Positions 45,301-54,668 of a stretch of 64,000 nucleotides of DNA are shown here, in pieces. How positions within the stretch are numbered: position 1 is the stretch's first letter; every line of letters begins with the position of its first letter. Both the position numbers and the translations under genes were made by a program. The stretch comes from Bin55 sp964572845 (GTDB lineage Bacteria > Pseudomonadota > Gammaproteobacteria > Pseudomonadales > Azotimanducaceae). The DNA is taken from contig CAZNFX010000002.1 in NCBI GenBank assembly GCA_964572845.1, forward strand, positions 288,648-352,647. The letters are read 5' to 3'. The notes beneath the pieces are model-generated. The model was not told where the DNA came from. It did no database searches and worked only from the letters and a program-made list of their open reading frames with translations.

Positions 45301-45330
45301 AATGCGGCGTGTGTTTTGTCACGCCGCATT
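45301..45330 (-). terminator. Perfect hairpin between thiolase and the signalling cassette
   Basis: AATGCGGCGTG (45301-45311), an 8-base loop, then CACGCCGCATT (45320-45330): a perfect 11-base-pair stem 26 bases after the thiolase stop. On the minus strand the T-run lies before, not after, the stem, so it is not a classic terminator, but it is the best candidate to separate the thiolase from the downstream operon. Confidence 0.55.
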
Positions 45331-45356
45331 GAAAAAATTTGCTTCGAGTGGGCCGA

Positions 45357-46541
45357 CTATGCTCTCTCAAAGAGACCTGCGGCGCCTTGGCCACCGCCTA
45401 TGCACATGGTTACGACACCATAGCGCTTGTTTCGACGGTGGAGCTCCCGCAAGACGGTGCCTGTCAGTCTAGATCCAGTCATGCCAAACGGATGACCAAT
45501 CGCGATGCTGCCGCCATTGACGTTGTACTTGTCGTTATCCAGGTGAAGTTCGTCGCGACAGTAGACGCACTGGCTTGCGAACGCTTCGTTGAGTTCCCAC
45601 AAGTCGACATCGTCTTGGTCTAGACCTGCATTTTGGAGCAGACGTGGTATTGCAAATACTGGTCCGATTCCCATTTCGTCCGGCTCGCATGCGGCTACCG
45701 TGAATCCTCGATAGACTCCCATTGGGCTTATGTTGAGCTGATTGGCGCGTTCTGCGCTCATCAGCAGCGTCATGGACGCTCCATCAGACAGCTGCGATGC
45801 GTTGCCCGCGGTGACAGTGCCGTCTTCCTCGAATGCGGGGGGCAGTCCAGAGAGCCCTTCCATTGTCGTTGTTGGACGGTTGCACTCATCGGCGTCGACC
45901 GTTACGGTGCGACGGCTTTCCTCTTTAGTTTCTCTGTCGACATGAAGCATTTCCACATCCATGGGAACGATTTCGTCGCTCATCCAACCAGAGTTCTGCG
46001 CGTTTGCATAACGAAGCTGACTCTGCAATGCGTACTCGTCCTGCATTTGTCGAGTGACCTGGTAGCGCCTAGCCACGACTTCGGCTGTGTTGCCCATGGC
46101 CATGAAGATTTCTGGCTTTTCTTCCACCAAGCGCTTGTTCTGCTGGGCTTTGCCTGGCGTTTGACGATTGCGCATTGAAATGGAATCGGCTCCGCCAGCC
46201 ATGGCGACTTCGGTCTGCCCAGAAGCGATCTGATTGGCAGCGATGGCAATAGACTGCAAGCCAGAAGAACAGAAGCGATTGATAGTCATACCTGCCGTGG
46301 TAATAGGCAGTTTCGACAGCACAACTGCCAAACGAGCAAGATTGCCATCCTGTTCGCCAGCATGGCTTGCGGCACCTACGACAACATCTTCGACATCGTC
46401 TGGTGAAACATTGGGGTTTCGGTCGATCAATGAATCGATCAAGTGTGCCAGCATGTCGTCCGACCTCGTAAGGTTGAAACTTCCTCGGAACGACTTCGCT
46501 AAACCTGTTCGCACACTATCTACTACTACGACATCTCGCAT
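45357..46541 (-). CDS. Acetyl-CoA C-acyltransferase (thiolase)
   Basis: A 394-residue thiolase of the FadA type. The nucleophile is Cys91 (NRFCSSGLQSI), His lies in GGSIAIGHPFGMTGSR and the second Cys in VTMCIGGGQGAAG. It would cleave 3-ketoacyl-CoA to acetyl-CoA in beta-oxidation or condense acetyl-CoA. The start at 46541 has GGAGG at good spacing; an ATG six codons upstream at 46559 is less likely. fadB is not adjacent. Confidence 0.93.
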   Translation of the reverse strand: MRDVVVVDSVRTGLAKSFRGSFNLTRSDDMLAHLIDSLIDRNPNVSPDDVEDVVVGAASHAGEQDGNLARLAVVLSKLPITTAGMTINRFCSSGLQSIAIAANQIASGQTEVAMAGGADSISMRNRQTPGKAQQNKRLVEEKPEIFMAMGNTAEVVARRYQVTRQMQDEYALQSQLRYANAQNSGWMSDEIVPMDVEMLHVDRETKEESRRTVTVDADECNRPTTTMEGLSGLPPAFEEDGTVTAGNASQLSDGASMTLLMSAERANQLNISPMGVYRGFTVAACEPDEMGIGPVFAIPRLLQNAGLDQDDVDLWELNEAFASQCVYCRDELHLDNDKYNVNGGSIAIGHPFGMTGSRLTGTVLRELHRRNKRYGVVTMCIGGGQGAAGLFERA

Positions 46542-46826
46542 GTTGGCATTTCCTCCCATTGCTGAATGATGAAGTTTGAAACTTGCACGTAGGGAATTGG
46601 CGATTTTAACAGCAACCTTTGCTGCACGTTTGCGTCGAAGATTAAGGGCCTCAGAGTTGCACCATCAAGAGACCCTTACGGAATTCCTGCTAGCCCACTA
46701 GGCTCACCGTTCCTAGTTCTATAAAATCAATGGCAAGACTTGTGCAGGCACAACGCTTGGCGCAACTACCGTCGGCAGAATGTTGTACCTCATTTCCTAA
46801 GTTTTGCGCCACAATTCCGTAGCAGA

Positions 46827-47702
46827 ATGTTCAAGGCTTCTCCGACCTCCCACATTTATTTCTCGCAGCGATTGCGTCTGCACTACGTCGATTGGGGAAA
46901 CGACTCCGCTCCTCCGCTTCTTATGATCCATGGCGGCAGAGACCACTGTAGAAACTGGGATTGGGTCGCGGAGAGATTGCGAGACGACTTCCACATCATC
47001 GCGCCCGACCTGCGTGGCCATGGCGATTCCCAATGGATGATCGGTGGCGCGTATTCGATCATCGACTACGTCTACGACATAGCTCAGTTAGTACGCCAAA
47101 CCAAGATTGATCCAGTAACCGTGATGGGGCACTCGCTCGGTGGCTCAGTTTCCTTGATGTACACCGGTCTGTACCCAGATTCCGTGGCGAAGCTTATATC
47201 CATTGAGGGAATGGGGTCCTATCGCATGCAGCAGGGGCAGCAAATGGTCCACGGTAAGCTGCAGCATTGGGTGGAGAATCTCCGTCAATTGTCGGGGCGA
47301 ATACCGCGACGCTACAAGACGTTGCAGGATGCCTTTCACCGCATGCAAACGGAAAATCCACATCTCACCGCCGATCAAGCTAGACACCTGACCATCCACG
47401 GGAGCAACCAAAACGAAGATGGCACCTATAGTTGGAAGTTCGACAACTATGTAAGGATTTTCGCGCCGCTTGGACTGAGTTTTGCAGAGACAAGAGAACT
47501 GTATGGACGTATTTCTTGCCCTACACTGCTTGTCTACGGCGAGGAGTCGTGGGCTACCAACCCACTAAAGGATGGTCGGGCAAACCCGTTCAAGAATGTT
47601 CGTGTTGAGTCTATTCCCGACGCCGGACATTGGTGCCACCACGACCAGCTGGAGATCTTTCTCTCAAAGGTACAAGGTTTCCTGAATGAAGACAGCAAAT
47701 AG
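46827..47702 (+). CDS. Alpha/beta hydrolase, paralogue 1
   Basis: A 291-residue alpha/beta hydrolase. The oxyanion motif is LLMIHGGRDHCRNWDWV, the nucleophile elbow is VMGHSLGGSVSL and the His is in AGHWCHHDQLE. It shares long blocks with the gene at 61394-62272 on the other strand, including TSHIYFSQRLRLHYVDWGN and the near-identical LTIHGSNQNEDGTYSWKFDNY. The start at 46827 aligns with the paralogue; an upstream extension from a TTG is unlikely. Substrate unknown. Confidence 0.85.
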   Translation: MFKASPTSHIYFSQRLRLHYVDWGNDSAPPLLMIHGGRDHCRNWDWVAERLRDDFHIIAPDLRGHGDSQWMIGGAYSIIDYVYDIAQLVRQTKIDPVTVMGHSLGGSVSLMYTGLYPDSVAKLISIEGMGSYRMQQGQQMVHGKLQHWVENLRQLSGRIPRRYKTLQDAFHRMQTENPHLTADQARHLTIHGSNQNEDGTYSWKFDNYVRIFAPLGLSFAETRELYGRISCPTLLVYGEESWATNPLKDGRANPFKNVRVESIPDAGHWCHHDQLEIFLSKVQGFLNEDSK

Positions 47703-47800
47703 CAAGTAGGAAAAAATTGGCAGAGACTATGTTGCGCTGGTGCGGAGGAATACTAGCTCTGCGTCCTAGCAGACACTAGCCTTGCGATACCCATCGACCT

Positions 47801-48877
47801 GTGAACATTGAGCAGCTCCATGACTCCCCTTGGCGTGGTGTCTTCTATGTCACAGGAGGCGGCAGTCTCCTGTTGTCCAATCTGCTTTCCGTTCCCGGGG
47901 CTTCGAAAACGGTACTTGACGCTCGAGTTCCCTACGCAGAATCTGCTTTAGCGGATCTCTTGGGTAGCGAACCGGAGCAAGCTTGTTCGTCTCTTGCTTC
48001 TCGGATGCTCGCCATGAAAGCCTATTCGAATGCTGGCGAATTAGATGATAGCCCTCATCTCTTCGGATTGGGCGTAACAGCGAGCTTGGCAACGAATAGG
48101 GTTAAAAGAGGTCGACTGAGAGCATTCGTTGCTTTGCAGACGGCAGATAAATCACAAGTCACAGAGATTCGTTTTTCTAAGGACCAGGCACGGGAGTCAC
48201 AGGAAAGTGAAGTAGCTGACGTCGCCTTGCAGAAGCTTGGAATTGGGTTAGGCATAACCTCCGGAGCATTGGATCCGGAATCCGATCGTGAGTCGGTTGC
48301 ATCGACAGGGGTGCAAGCTCTTCTGCATGACGAGCCTCACCATATCGGTGAGCCTGGTTCGATTTTCTTGCCTGGTGCATTCAATCCCCTGCATTCTGGT
48401 CACATGCGCATGAAGGAGTTGGCCGAAGAGATATGTGGGAAAGGGTGCCAATATGAACTGTGTGTAAGGAACTTCGATAAGCCCCATCTAGATTTTGTTG
48501 AGCTGGAGCAACGGCGAAGTCAGCTGCCGGCAGAAGAGCATGTAGTAACAAACGTACCTAGATTCTCCGACAAGGCTCAGTTGCTTGTGCCAGACGGCCC
48601 AGCTACATTTGTGGTTGGAGCAGATACCGTTACGAGGATCGCCGACCCAAGTTACTATAGAAGTCTGCGTGAAATGCGCGCATCCATTCGAGTCATGGAG
48701 AAACGCGGAGACAAATTTCTGGTATTCGGTCGATTGGGTGGCGAATTGGAGTTCGTCACGCTAGACGACGTAGTGCTGCCTCAGGAATTGCGGAGACTAT
48801 GCAGCGGATTCTCGGAAGAGCAATTTCGAATGGACATTTCGTCAACGGAAATCAGACAGCGAGCGCATTCCAACTAG
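47801..48877 (+). CDS. CinA-like domain fused to nucleotidylyltransferase
   Basis: A 358-residue two-domain protein. The first about 155 residues resemble the CinA C-terminal (NMN deamidase) fold: YVTGGGSLLLSNLLSVPGAS matches the CinA pattern around its ESxTGG segment, and FGLGVTASLATNR corresponds to its GIAGP-like region, but the catalytic Ser-Lys positions are not preserved clearly. From about residue 190 a nucleotidylyltransferase domain follows with the nucleotide-binding motif PGAFNPLHSGHMRM (HxGH) and the second motif DISSTEIRQR. I recall similar fused proteins in plants and other bacteria without a known reaction, so it may act in NAD or nucleotide recycling. The start is GTG at 47801. 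Confidence 0.75.
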   Translation: MNIEQLHDSPWRGVFYVTGGGSLLLSNLLSVPGASKTVLDARVPYAESALADLLGSEPEQACSSLASRMLAMKAYSNAGELDDSPHLFGLGVTASLATNRVKRGRLRAFVALQTADKSQVTEIRFSKDQARESQESEVADVALQKLGIGLGITSGALDPESDRESVASTGVQALLHDEPHHIGEPGSIFLPGAFNPLHSGHMRMKELAEEICGKGCQYELCVRNFDKPHLDFVELEQRRSQLPAEEHVVTNVPRFSDKAQLLVPDGPATFVVGADTVTRIADPSYYRSLREMRASIRVMEKRGDKFLVFGRLGGELEFVTLDDVVLPQELRRLCSGFSEEQFRMDISSTEIRQRAHSN

Positions 48878-48929
48878 ATTGCTGGAGTATCGGCCGGTGG
48901 CGCCTACGAGCTCAGGTTTGTCGGTGTTT

Positions 48930-50690
48930 CTAATCTTCGCTTTGAGGTCGAAGCGAAACCTCCAGCGTAACCAATTGCGTATCGTGGTATTGCTGATGCT
49001 TTACGGATTGCGCGAGTTGCTTAAGCAAACGCAATGAAACTTCCTTTTCAATGCTTCCAAAAGCTGACTGTTCCTTGAGCAGCGACACTTGATCCTGAAG
49101 ATTCTCTCCAACCCCCGTAGTCCGAAACTCCATTACCGCGCCGTTGTCCTCCTTCCTAGCAGCAAGCTCAAAGACTCTCTCACTTTCTTCACTTTCTTCG
49201 TCAGCAGCGTTGTCGAGCATTGAGAGAAGTGTTTCCTCGGCAGCCGCATGCAATCTCTTGGCGACCGTTTCATCCCACTTGTTGGCGTTGGTGAATTTTG
49301 CGAGGAATGCCTCCAAATCGGGCAATGCTGACACTGCAAACGGCAACGTGATGCGATGCTGTCTCGATCTGGCGAGGTTCAACAGTCCGGTCATGAGAAT
49401 GGCGGCCAAACCACCAGCAGTCATTCCGTTCTGAAACAGCCCGCCAGCAAACTCCGAAAAGAACTCAGGAAAGATCACGCCTCCCTGAAATCCTACCCCG
49501 AGCCAGAAAGAGACACCGATTACGACAGCTTTTCGATAGTCGTCGATATCTTGAGTAGCAATGCGCATACCCATAACGAAGAGCATGGCAAGCAGGACTG
49601 TGATGTAGGCCGCAACCACCGGTCCAGGAATGGCGAGTATGGTTGCGAGGAATTTCGGGAATAGTGCAAAGACTAGGAATATTGCACCGATGGCGATGCC
49701 AACACGTCGCGAAGCTACTCCGGTGAGTTCGGTCACGGAAACGCTGGTCGAGTAGGTTGTGTTCGGAACCGTGCCGAAGATTCCAGCAAGCATGTTGCCC
49801 ACGCCGTCTGTGTTTACAGCACCTTGAACGGCTCTATAGTCTACGGCGCGTTCCTTGCGCCAGGACACACGTTGGATGGCGATTGAGTCGCCAATGGTCT
49901 CGATTGCGCCTACTACAGTTACAAAGATGAACGAAGGGAGCAATACCCAGAATGTACTGTTGAACGTTAGGTCCAGACCAGGCCATGCGAAGCTAGGCAA
50001 TCCCACCCAGCCGGCCGCGGCAACGGTTTGAAAGTCAAACATGCCAAAGGCAATTGCCAGCCCAGATCCTGCAACAATTCCAATTACTGGCGCCCACAGG
50101 CGCAACTGACCCTTAGCCTTGAGCGCGATAGCAACCATGACCACGATGGTGACAAGCGCGACAAGGGCTGCGTGTGCGCTACTGGTTCCTTCAGGTACCT
50201 CCTTCAGCATGTCGAAGACGATCGGCATAACTGTCACGGCAATCAACATGATCACGGTTCCAGAAACTGTTGGAGTAAAGATTTTTCGAAAGAAAGCGAG
50301 ACGTGCGGCGAGTGCAAACTGAAACAAAGATGAAACGACAATTAGCGTGCATAGCATCGCCGGCCCGCCCTTCTGAAGTGCCGTTATGCACACCGCTATG
50401 AATGCACCCGATGTGCCCATGAGAAGAACGTAGCCCGCGCCAATTCGACCTACTCGTATCGCTTGCAGCATTGTTGTGATGCCACTGATCAACACTGCCA
50501 AGAAAACGGCCCAAGACAGGAATTCCGGTGAACCTCCTCCTGCGCGAATTACGATTGCTGGCGTAAGTACGATCCCAGCAATGCACAGGATGGCCAGCTG
50601 CAATCCCATCCCAATCACCAAGGGGACTGGAGGATTCTCAGATGCTTCGTAATGAATTCCCGAACTTTGGGTAGGTTGCGATTGGCTCAT
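48930..50690 (-). CDS. NCS2 nucleobase permease with C-terminal ATPase-like domain
   Basis: A 586-residue protein. The first about 455 residues are a uracil/xanthine permease (NCS2, SLC23) with some 12-14 membrane helices, the family signature FGTVPNTTYSTSVSV and the preceding AIETIGDSIAIQ. The last about 120 residues are cytoplasmic and resemble a GHKL-type ATPase of the RsbW sort (AAEETLLSMLDNA, EVSLRLLKQLAQSVKHQQY), but the N-box Asn and glycine boxes look degenerate. NCS2 permeases usually end without this, so it may be a regulatory domain. The start has GGAG upstream at slightly long spacing. Confidence 0.82.
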   Translation of the reverse strand: MSQSQPTQSSGIHYEASENPPVPLVIGMGLQLAILCIAGIVLTPAIVIRAGGGSPEFLSWAVFLAVLISGITTMLQAIRVGRIGAGYVLLMGTSGAFIAVCITALQKGGPAMLCTLIVVSSLFQFALAARLAFFRKIFTPTVSGTVIMLIAVTVMPIVFDMLKEVPEGTSSAHAALVALVTIVVMVAIALKAKGQLRLWAPVIGIVAGSGLAIAFGMFDFQTVAAAGWVGLPSFAWPGLDLTFNSTFWVLLPSFIFVTVVGAIETIGDSIAIQRVSWRKERAVDYRAVQGAVNTDGVGNMLAGIFGTVPNTTYSTSVSVTELTGVASRRVGIAIGAIFLVFALFPKFLATILAIPGPVVAAYITVLLAMLFVMGMRIATQDIDDYRKAVVIGVSFWLGVGFQGGVIFPEFFSEFAGGLFQNGMTAGGLAAILMTGLLNLARSRQHRITLPFAVSALPDLEAFLAKFTNANKWDETVAKRLHAAAEETLLSMLDNAADEESEESERVFELAARKEDNGAVMEFRTTGVGENLQDQVSLLKEQSAFGSIEKEVSLRLLKQLAQSVKHQQYHDTQLVTLEVSLRPQSED

Positions 50691-51049
50691 GCTTGGAGTT
50701 ACTCCTTTAGGACGGACATGGTGAACAAACCGTGGCGAGCGTGCAGTTCTTCAACCCCGAACGAACTTGGCATCCACTCGATTGTATCGATTGATTACCG
50801 AAGGTGCAGCGCAATGCTTGCCCGACCAGTGTGGTACGAACGGCTGAAGCTTCGAGCGACTTGGCGCAACACATCATCCAAAGACAGCTTCAGGGTATTT
50901 CACGTGCGATCAATTGTTTGCGTATCCAATATGGATAATTTCGTCTAGAAATCTTGAAAAGTGCAACTGTCCTCTCTTCTGAGATCGTAGGTCGCGACAG
51001 CGAACTCCTTTCCACAACACCATGAGTCAGGAACGGTGGGACCAAATTC
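50691..51049. other. Divergent intergenic region, with a palindrome
   Basis: The 359 bases between the permease and the ABC exporter hold no gene I can support and probably carry both promoters. TATCCA (50923-50928), ATA, TGGATA (50932-50937) is a perfect 6-base palindrome 113 bases before the ATPase start, an operator candidate. Confidence 0.4.
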
Positions 51050-51811
51050 ATGATAGAGATCGATAAGCTCTCAAAGAGATATGGCAGCAATGTCGCCGTG
51101 GACAATCTTGATCTGGCTGTACAGCCGGGAGAAATTGTTGGTTTTCTAGGACCAAACGGAGCTGGCAAGAGCACAACAGTCAAGATATTGACCTGCATGA
51201 TCAAACCCTCGTCTGGTGCGGCTCGAATCTGCGGACACGATGTGAGAACCGACTCTCTGGAGGCCAAGCGAAGTATCGGATATGTACCGGAGAACGGCGC
51301 GGTCTACGAGGTAACAACGCCTAACGAATACCTGAACTTGGTCGCAACTCTTCATGACATTGATCGGGAACGAGCGGAGATCAGATCCTCGGAGCTTCTC
51401 CGCCTCTTCGGATTGAGCGAACAATCGAAGCAGCAGATGTTCGATTTCTCCAAGGGCATGAAGCAGAAGGTGCTGCTGTGTGCAGCGCTGCTGACAGAAC
51501 CGCAAGTATTGTTGCTTGACGAGCCGCTCAATGGGCTGGATGCGAATACTGTTAGCGTTGTGAAAGAACTGCTTAGGTCGCTCGCAAGTGAAGGACGAAC
51601 AATACTCTTTTGCTCTCACATTCTGGAAGTTGTAGAACGGCTCTGCACGCGAATCGTAATCATCGACCATGGGAGGACGGTCACACAAGGAACAAGCGAG
51701 GAAATCCTGGAGAACGAAAAAGCAAACTCTCTGGAAGAGGCTTTTTCAAAAATCACGGGAATCGCGGACCCCACCTCAGTGTCTAGCGACATTATGGATG
51801 CTCTAAGGTAA
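51050..51811 (+). CDS. ABC transporter ATP-binding protein
   Basis: A 253-residue ATPase of an ABC exporter. Walker A is GPNGAGKSTT, the signature is FSKGMKQKV (a Met-for-Gly variant of LSGGQ), Walker B is LLLDEPLNGLD and the switch His is in SHILEV. This matches the subfamily that pairs with ABC-2 permeases, such as those for antibiotics, lipids or hemolysin-like exports. The permease follows after 80 bases. Substrate unknown. Confidence 0.92.
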   Translation: MIEIDKLSKRYGSNVAVDNLDLAVQPGEIVGFLGPNGAGKSTTVKILTCMIKPSSGAARICGHDVRTDSLEAKRSIGYVPENGAVYEVTTPNEYLNLVATLHDIDRERAEIRSSELLRLFGLSEQSKQQMFDFSKGMKQKVLLCAALLTEPQVLLLDEPLNGLDANTVSVVKELLRSLASEGRTILFCSHILEVVERLCTRIVIIDHGRTVTQGTSEEILENEKANSLEEAFSKITGIADPTSVSSDIMDALR

Positions 51812-51891
51812 GCCCACTACAGCTCAGAATGCCCAATCAATTCACAGCAATACAGCACTAATTCGACTATCTACCATCACGATGGGAATGC

Positions 51892-53556
51892 ATGAAGTTC
51901 ATCATTAGAGCTTGTGGCGGCAACTACGAACATTGGAAAGTTCTACATTCATTAGCCCGAAAACAAGCACAAGCAGGGGTAAATGCATGGATGAATCGAG
52001 GAATGGGCCGTACTAGAAAACGTCCGGGTACTACTATACTCTTTTATGTTTTCATGGTTGCAATGGCATTAAATGTCTACTTTCTAACTACAGGATTATT
52101 GCAGGGAATAGTATTATTCCCTCTGACTTCCACATTCATTACATTTCAAATAACAAGCTTGTTCAATATATACACCATATCGCAAGTTTTTGGTGAACTC
52201 TTCATTTCTAGTGATGATTACAACAACTTGAGCTTCCGACCGATGGATAATAGGACATATTTCCTATCAAAATTAACTTCAATCGCCACTCAGCTGTATA
52301 TTGTGACGGCTATTATGACGATACCACCAACTATAGCATTACTCATTGACATTCGTATACTCGAGTGTATTGGTTACATAATATCCAACTTCCTTTTGCA
52401 AACTTGCGTTGCAGTGTTAGCACTGATTGGATTCATGCATATAGCCAAAATCGCGATTGCTAAAGGCAGAGACCCAAGTATAGGCTTAATTGGAGGCATA
52501 GTGGTTTTTGCGATGATCGCTCCGACTTTTTGGTATTACCTATTTCCTAAAATGCGATTCCTGGAATTTCCGACGGACATTCCGGTATGGGCGGATATTG
52601 TCAATCCATTTTCGTGGTACGCATCCGTTCCGGCCATTTTGGATGGTTCAGTCTCGGTTTCGACGGTGTTGGGTACCGGAATGGCTGTAATAGCCACTAC
52701 GCTTGTGTATGTCTATCTCCTAAGGTATTCTGGGTTAGAGCTACTGGTAAGAGTACAGTCGGACCACGATGATCCGTCCAAGCATATGGATTATACAAAG
52801 TCGACGAAGTTGTTTGATGGCGCATTGTCTATATTGCCTGCGGGAACTGTACGGAATCATCCGATGTGGATCTTGTTTTTTGCACACTTGAGGGGCAATA
52901 AGAAATTTCGCAAAGTCGCAATGGGATTGATTCTTGTTGTAGTTCTCGTTGTGGCATTTCCGCTTATCACGAGCGCGGTCTTTGGTAGTCCTGATAGCGA
53001 AGCGGCAATGGCGCGTGACCGGGATATGCTGTATTTGTTGTTGGCAATATTCTGCTTACTTATGACGAAGGCATTTCTTCTAAGTTCAGAATTTCGAGCA
53101 TCTTGGGTACTATTCACTGCTCCTATCGATTTAGCTGTACTTTGGTCTTTTTCTGATCGGCTAATGCGTTACTGTGTAGCTGTACCATACCTGATGCTAA
53201 TGTTTATTGTCTTTTGTGTATTTCAACTTACGGAATCGTGGTTTGAATCATTGAAGCAGGTGATTGTTTTTGGACTGGTATTGGACTTAGCGTTGAAAGT
53301 AAAGAGTGGCATCGAAGTCAATGTTCCATTCTCCCAAGGACCGGAAGTAATGGGTAAGATATTTGGGCAAATGGCTGTCGTCTTTGTTGCGGTCATACTT
53401 GCGAATGTTTGCGGGGCGGTGATTCCATTGTGTACTGATCGCATTGAGGTCTTTGGAGGTACGATATTGGTTTTAGGGTTGTTGAGTGGATTGGCATCAA
53501 TTCTCGTGCGAAAGCGCGTAGTGAGAAAAGGAAAGTTGCTAGAATTTGTGGTGTAG
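51892..53556 (+). CDS. ABC-2-type permease, AT-rich
   Basis: A 554-residue membrane protein with about 10-12 hydrophobic segments and no named domain I can identify beyond the ABC-2 permease type. It is probably the membrane partner of the preceding ATPase. Its base composition is unlike the neighbours: bases 52081-52200 have 40 G/C of 120, against 34 of 60 in the ATPase at 51481-51540, and rare-looking codons (ATA, AAA) are common. This could reflect transfer of the gene or strong hydrophobic codon bias. No peptide or bacteriocin precursor is visible nearby. Confidence 0.75.
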   Translation: MKFIIRACGGNYEHWKVLHSLARKQAQAGVNAWMNRGMGRTRKRPGTTILFYVFMVAMALNVYFLTTGLLQGIVLFPLTSTFITFQITSLFNIYTISQVFGELFISSDDYNNLSFRPMDNRTYFLSKLTSIATQLYIVTAIMTIPPTIALLIDIRILECIGYIISNFLLQTCVAVLALIGFMHIAKIAIAKGRDPSIGLIGGIVVFAMIAPTFWYYLFPKMRFLEFPTDIPVWADIVNPFSWYASVPAILDGSVSVSTVLGTGMAVIATTLVYVYLLRYSGLELLVRVQSDHDDPSKHMDYTKSTKLFDGALSILPAGTVRNHPMWILFFAHLRGNKKFRKVAMGLILVVVLVVAFPLITSAVFGSPDSEAAMARDRDMLYLLLAIFCLLMTKAFLLSSEFRASWVLFTAPIDLAVLWSFSDRLMRYCVAVPYLMLMFIVFCVFQLTESWFESLKQVIVFGLVLDLALKVKSGIEVNVPFSQGPEVMGKIFGQMAVVFVAVILANVCGAVIPLCTDRIEVFGGTILVLGLLSGLASILVRKRVVRKGKLLEFVV

Positions 53557-53673
53557 AGGCTGAATTTCGTAGATGCCCGTAATTAGAACAGGGCAAGCAC
53601 TGGAATGTGCTATCCAATTTGAGTATGGACGAGTGTTTTTTGTTTCACTGATTGAAGGAAGGGGATCGAAGGT

Positions 53674-54483
53674 ATGGTGCGGAGCACATTTGTCGATATA
53701 GAGGTCGGATTGACTGATTTCATTGGGGTTGTAACGATCAATCGGCCTCCACATAACTTTTTCGATGTGAGTCTCATACAGCAAATTGCCAACGCGTTGA
53801 GGAATCTCGATGATGATCCGGATTGTCGTGTTGTCGTACTGGAATCTGAGGGCAAGTCCTTTTGCGCCGGCGCAAACTTTGGTACGGGAAGCGGGGATGA
53901 TTCGTCGAACAAGGAAGAATTCACTGAAGCGGGATTTCAGAACCGAACGGGATCTCTTTACGAAGAAGGAGTCCGCCTATTTCGGTCGAAGAAACCTATT
54001 GTTGCTGCGATTCAAGGTGCAGCCATAGGTGGTGGATTTGGGCTCTCGCTGGTTGCAGACTTTCGGGTGGCAGCTCCTGAGGCACGGTTCTCGGCAAATT
54101 TCGTGAAATTGGGTATACACCCAGGGTTTGGACTGACCGAAACGTTGCCTCGGCTCATTGGTTCGCAGAAGGCAAATGAGATGTTCTTCACGGGACGGAG
54201 AGTCAAGGGAGAGGAAGCACTCGAAATGGGATTGGTAGACAGGCTGGTGCCAATGGAAAATCTTGGGGATGAAGTACGCAAGTTTGCGAGAGAAATTGCA
54301 GAAAATGCCCCATTAGCCATACTTTCGGTTCGAGCAACTACACGGCAGGGACTTGCAGAAGCAGTTGAGAGCGCGACTGCTCACGAACTCAAAGAACAAC
54401 AGTGGCTACGGACTACACAGGATGCTGAGGAAGGCATTCGAGCAGTTGCGGAGCGAAGACCAGGAAACTTTATAGGGAAGTAA
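53674..54483 (+). CDS. Enoyl-CoA hydratase/isomerase family protein
   Basis: A 269-residue crotonase-fold protein. VVTINRPPHNFFDVSL, the oxyanion segment SEGKSFCAGANFG and QGAAIGGGFGLSLVADFR are as expected. A Glu in RFSANFVKLGIHPGFG and the later ALEMGLVDRLVP fit the family. The expected second Glu is not clear, so hydratase against isomerase is undecided. It ends 185 bases before the SDR gene. Confidence 0.87.
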   Translation: MVRSTFVDIEVGLTDFIGVVTINRPPHNFFDVSLIQQIANALRNLDDDPDCRVVVLESEGKSFCAGANFGTGSGDDSSNKEEFTEAGFQNRTGSLYEEGVRLFRSKKPIVAAIQGAAIGGGFGLSLVADFRVAAPEARFSANFVKLGIHPGFGLTETLPRLIGSQKANEMFFTGRRVKGEEALEMGLVDRLVPMENLGDEVRKFAREIAENAPLAILSVRATTRQGLAEAVESATAHELKEQQWLRTTQDAEEGIRAVAERRPGNFIGK

Positions 54484-54668
54484 ACCCCTTTCGGTTGGTT
54501 TGGTCCCAATCGCTAAACACTTGGTTTCGTTTGATTTGACAGGAGTCGATCTGTTATCGTGAAATCTGCTCCTATCCGAATGCGCTGGATAAGAGACTGA
54601 TCCAGCACTTGCACCCAAGCTGCAACACACCAATCCCGTTAGCAGTGTTCACACTAGAGGACTAAGAC

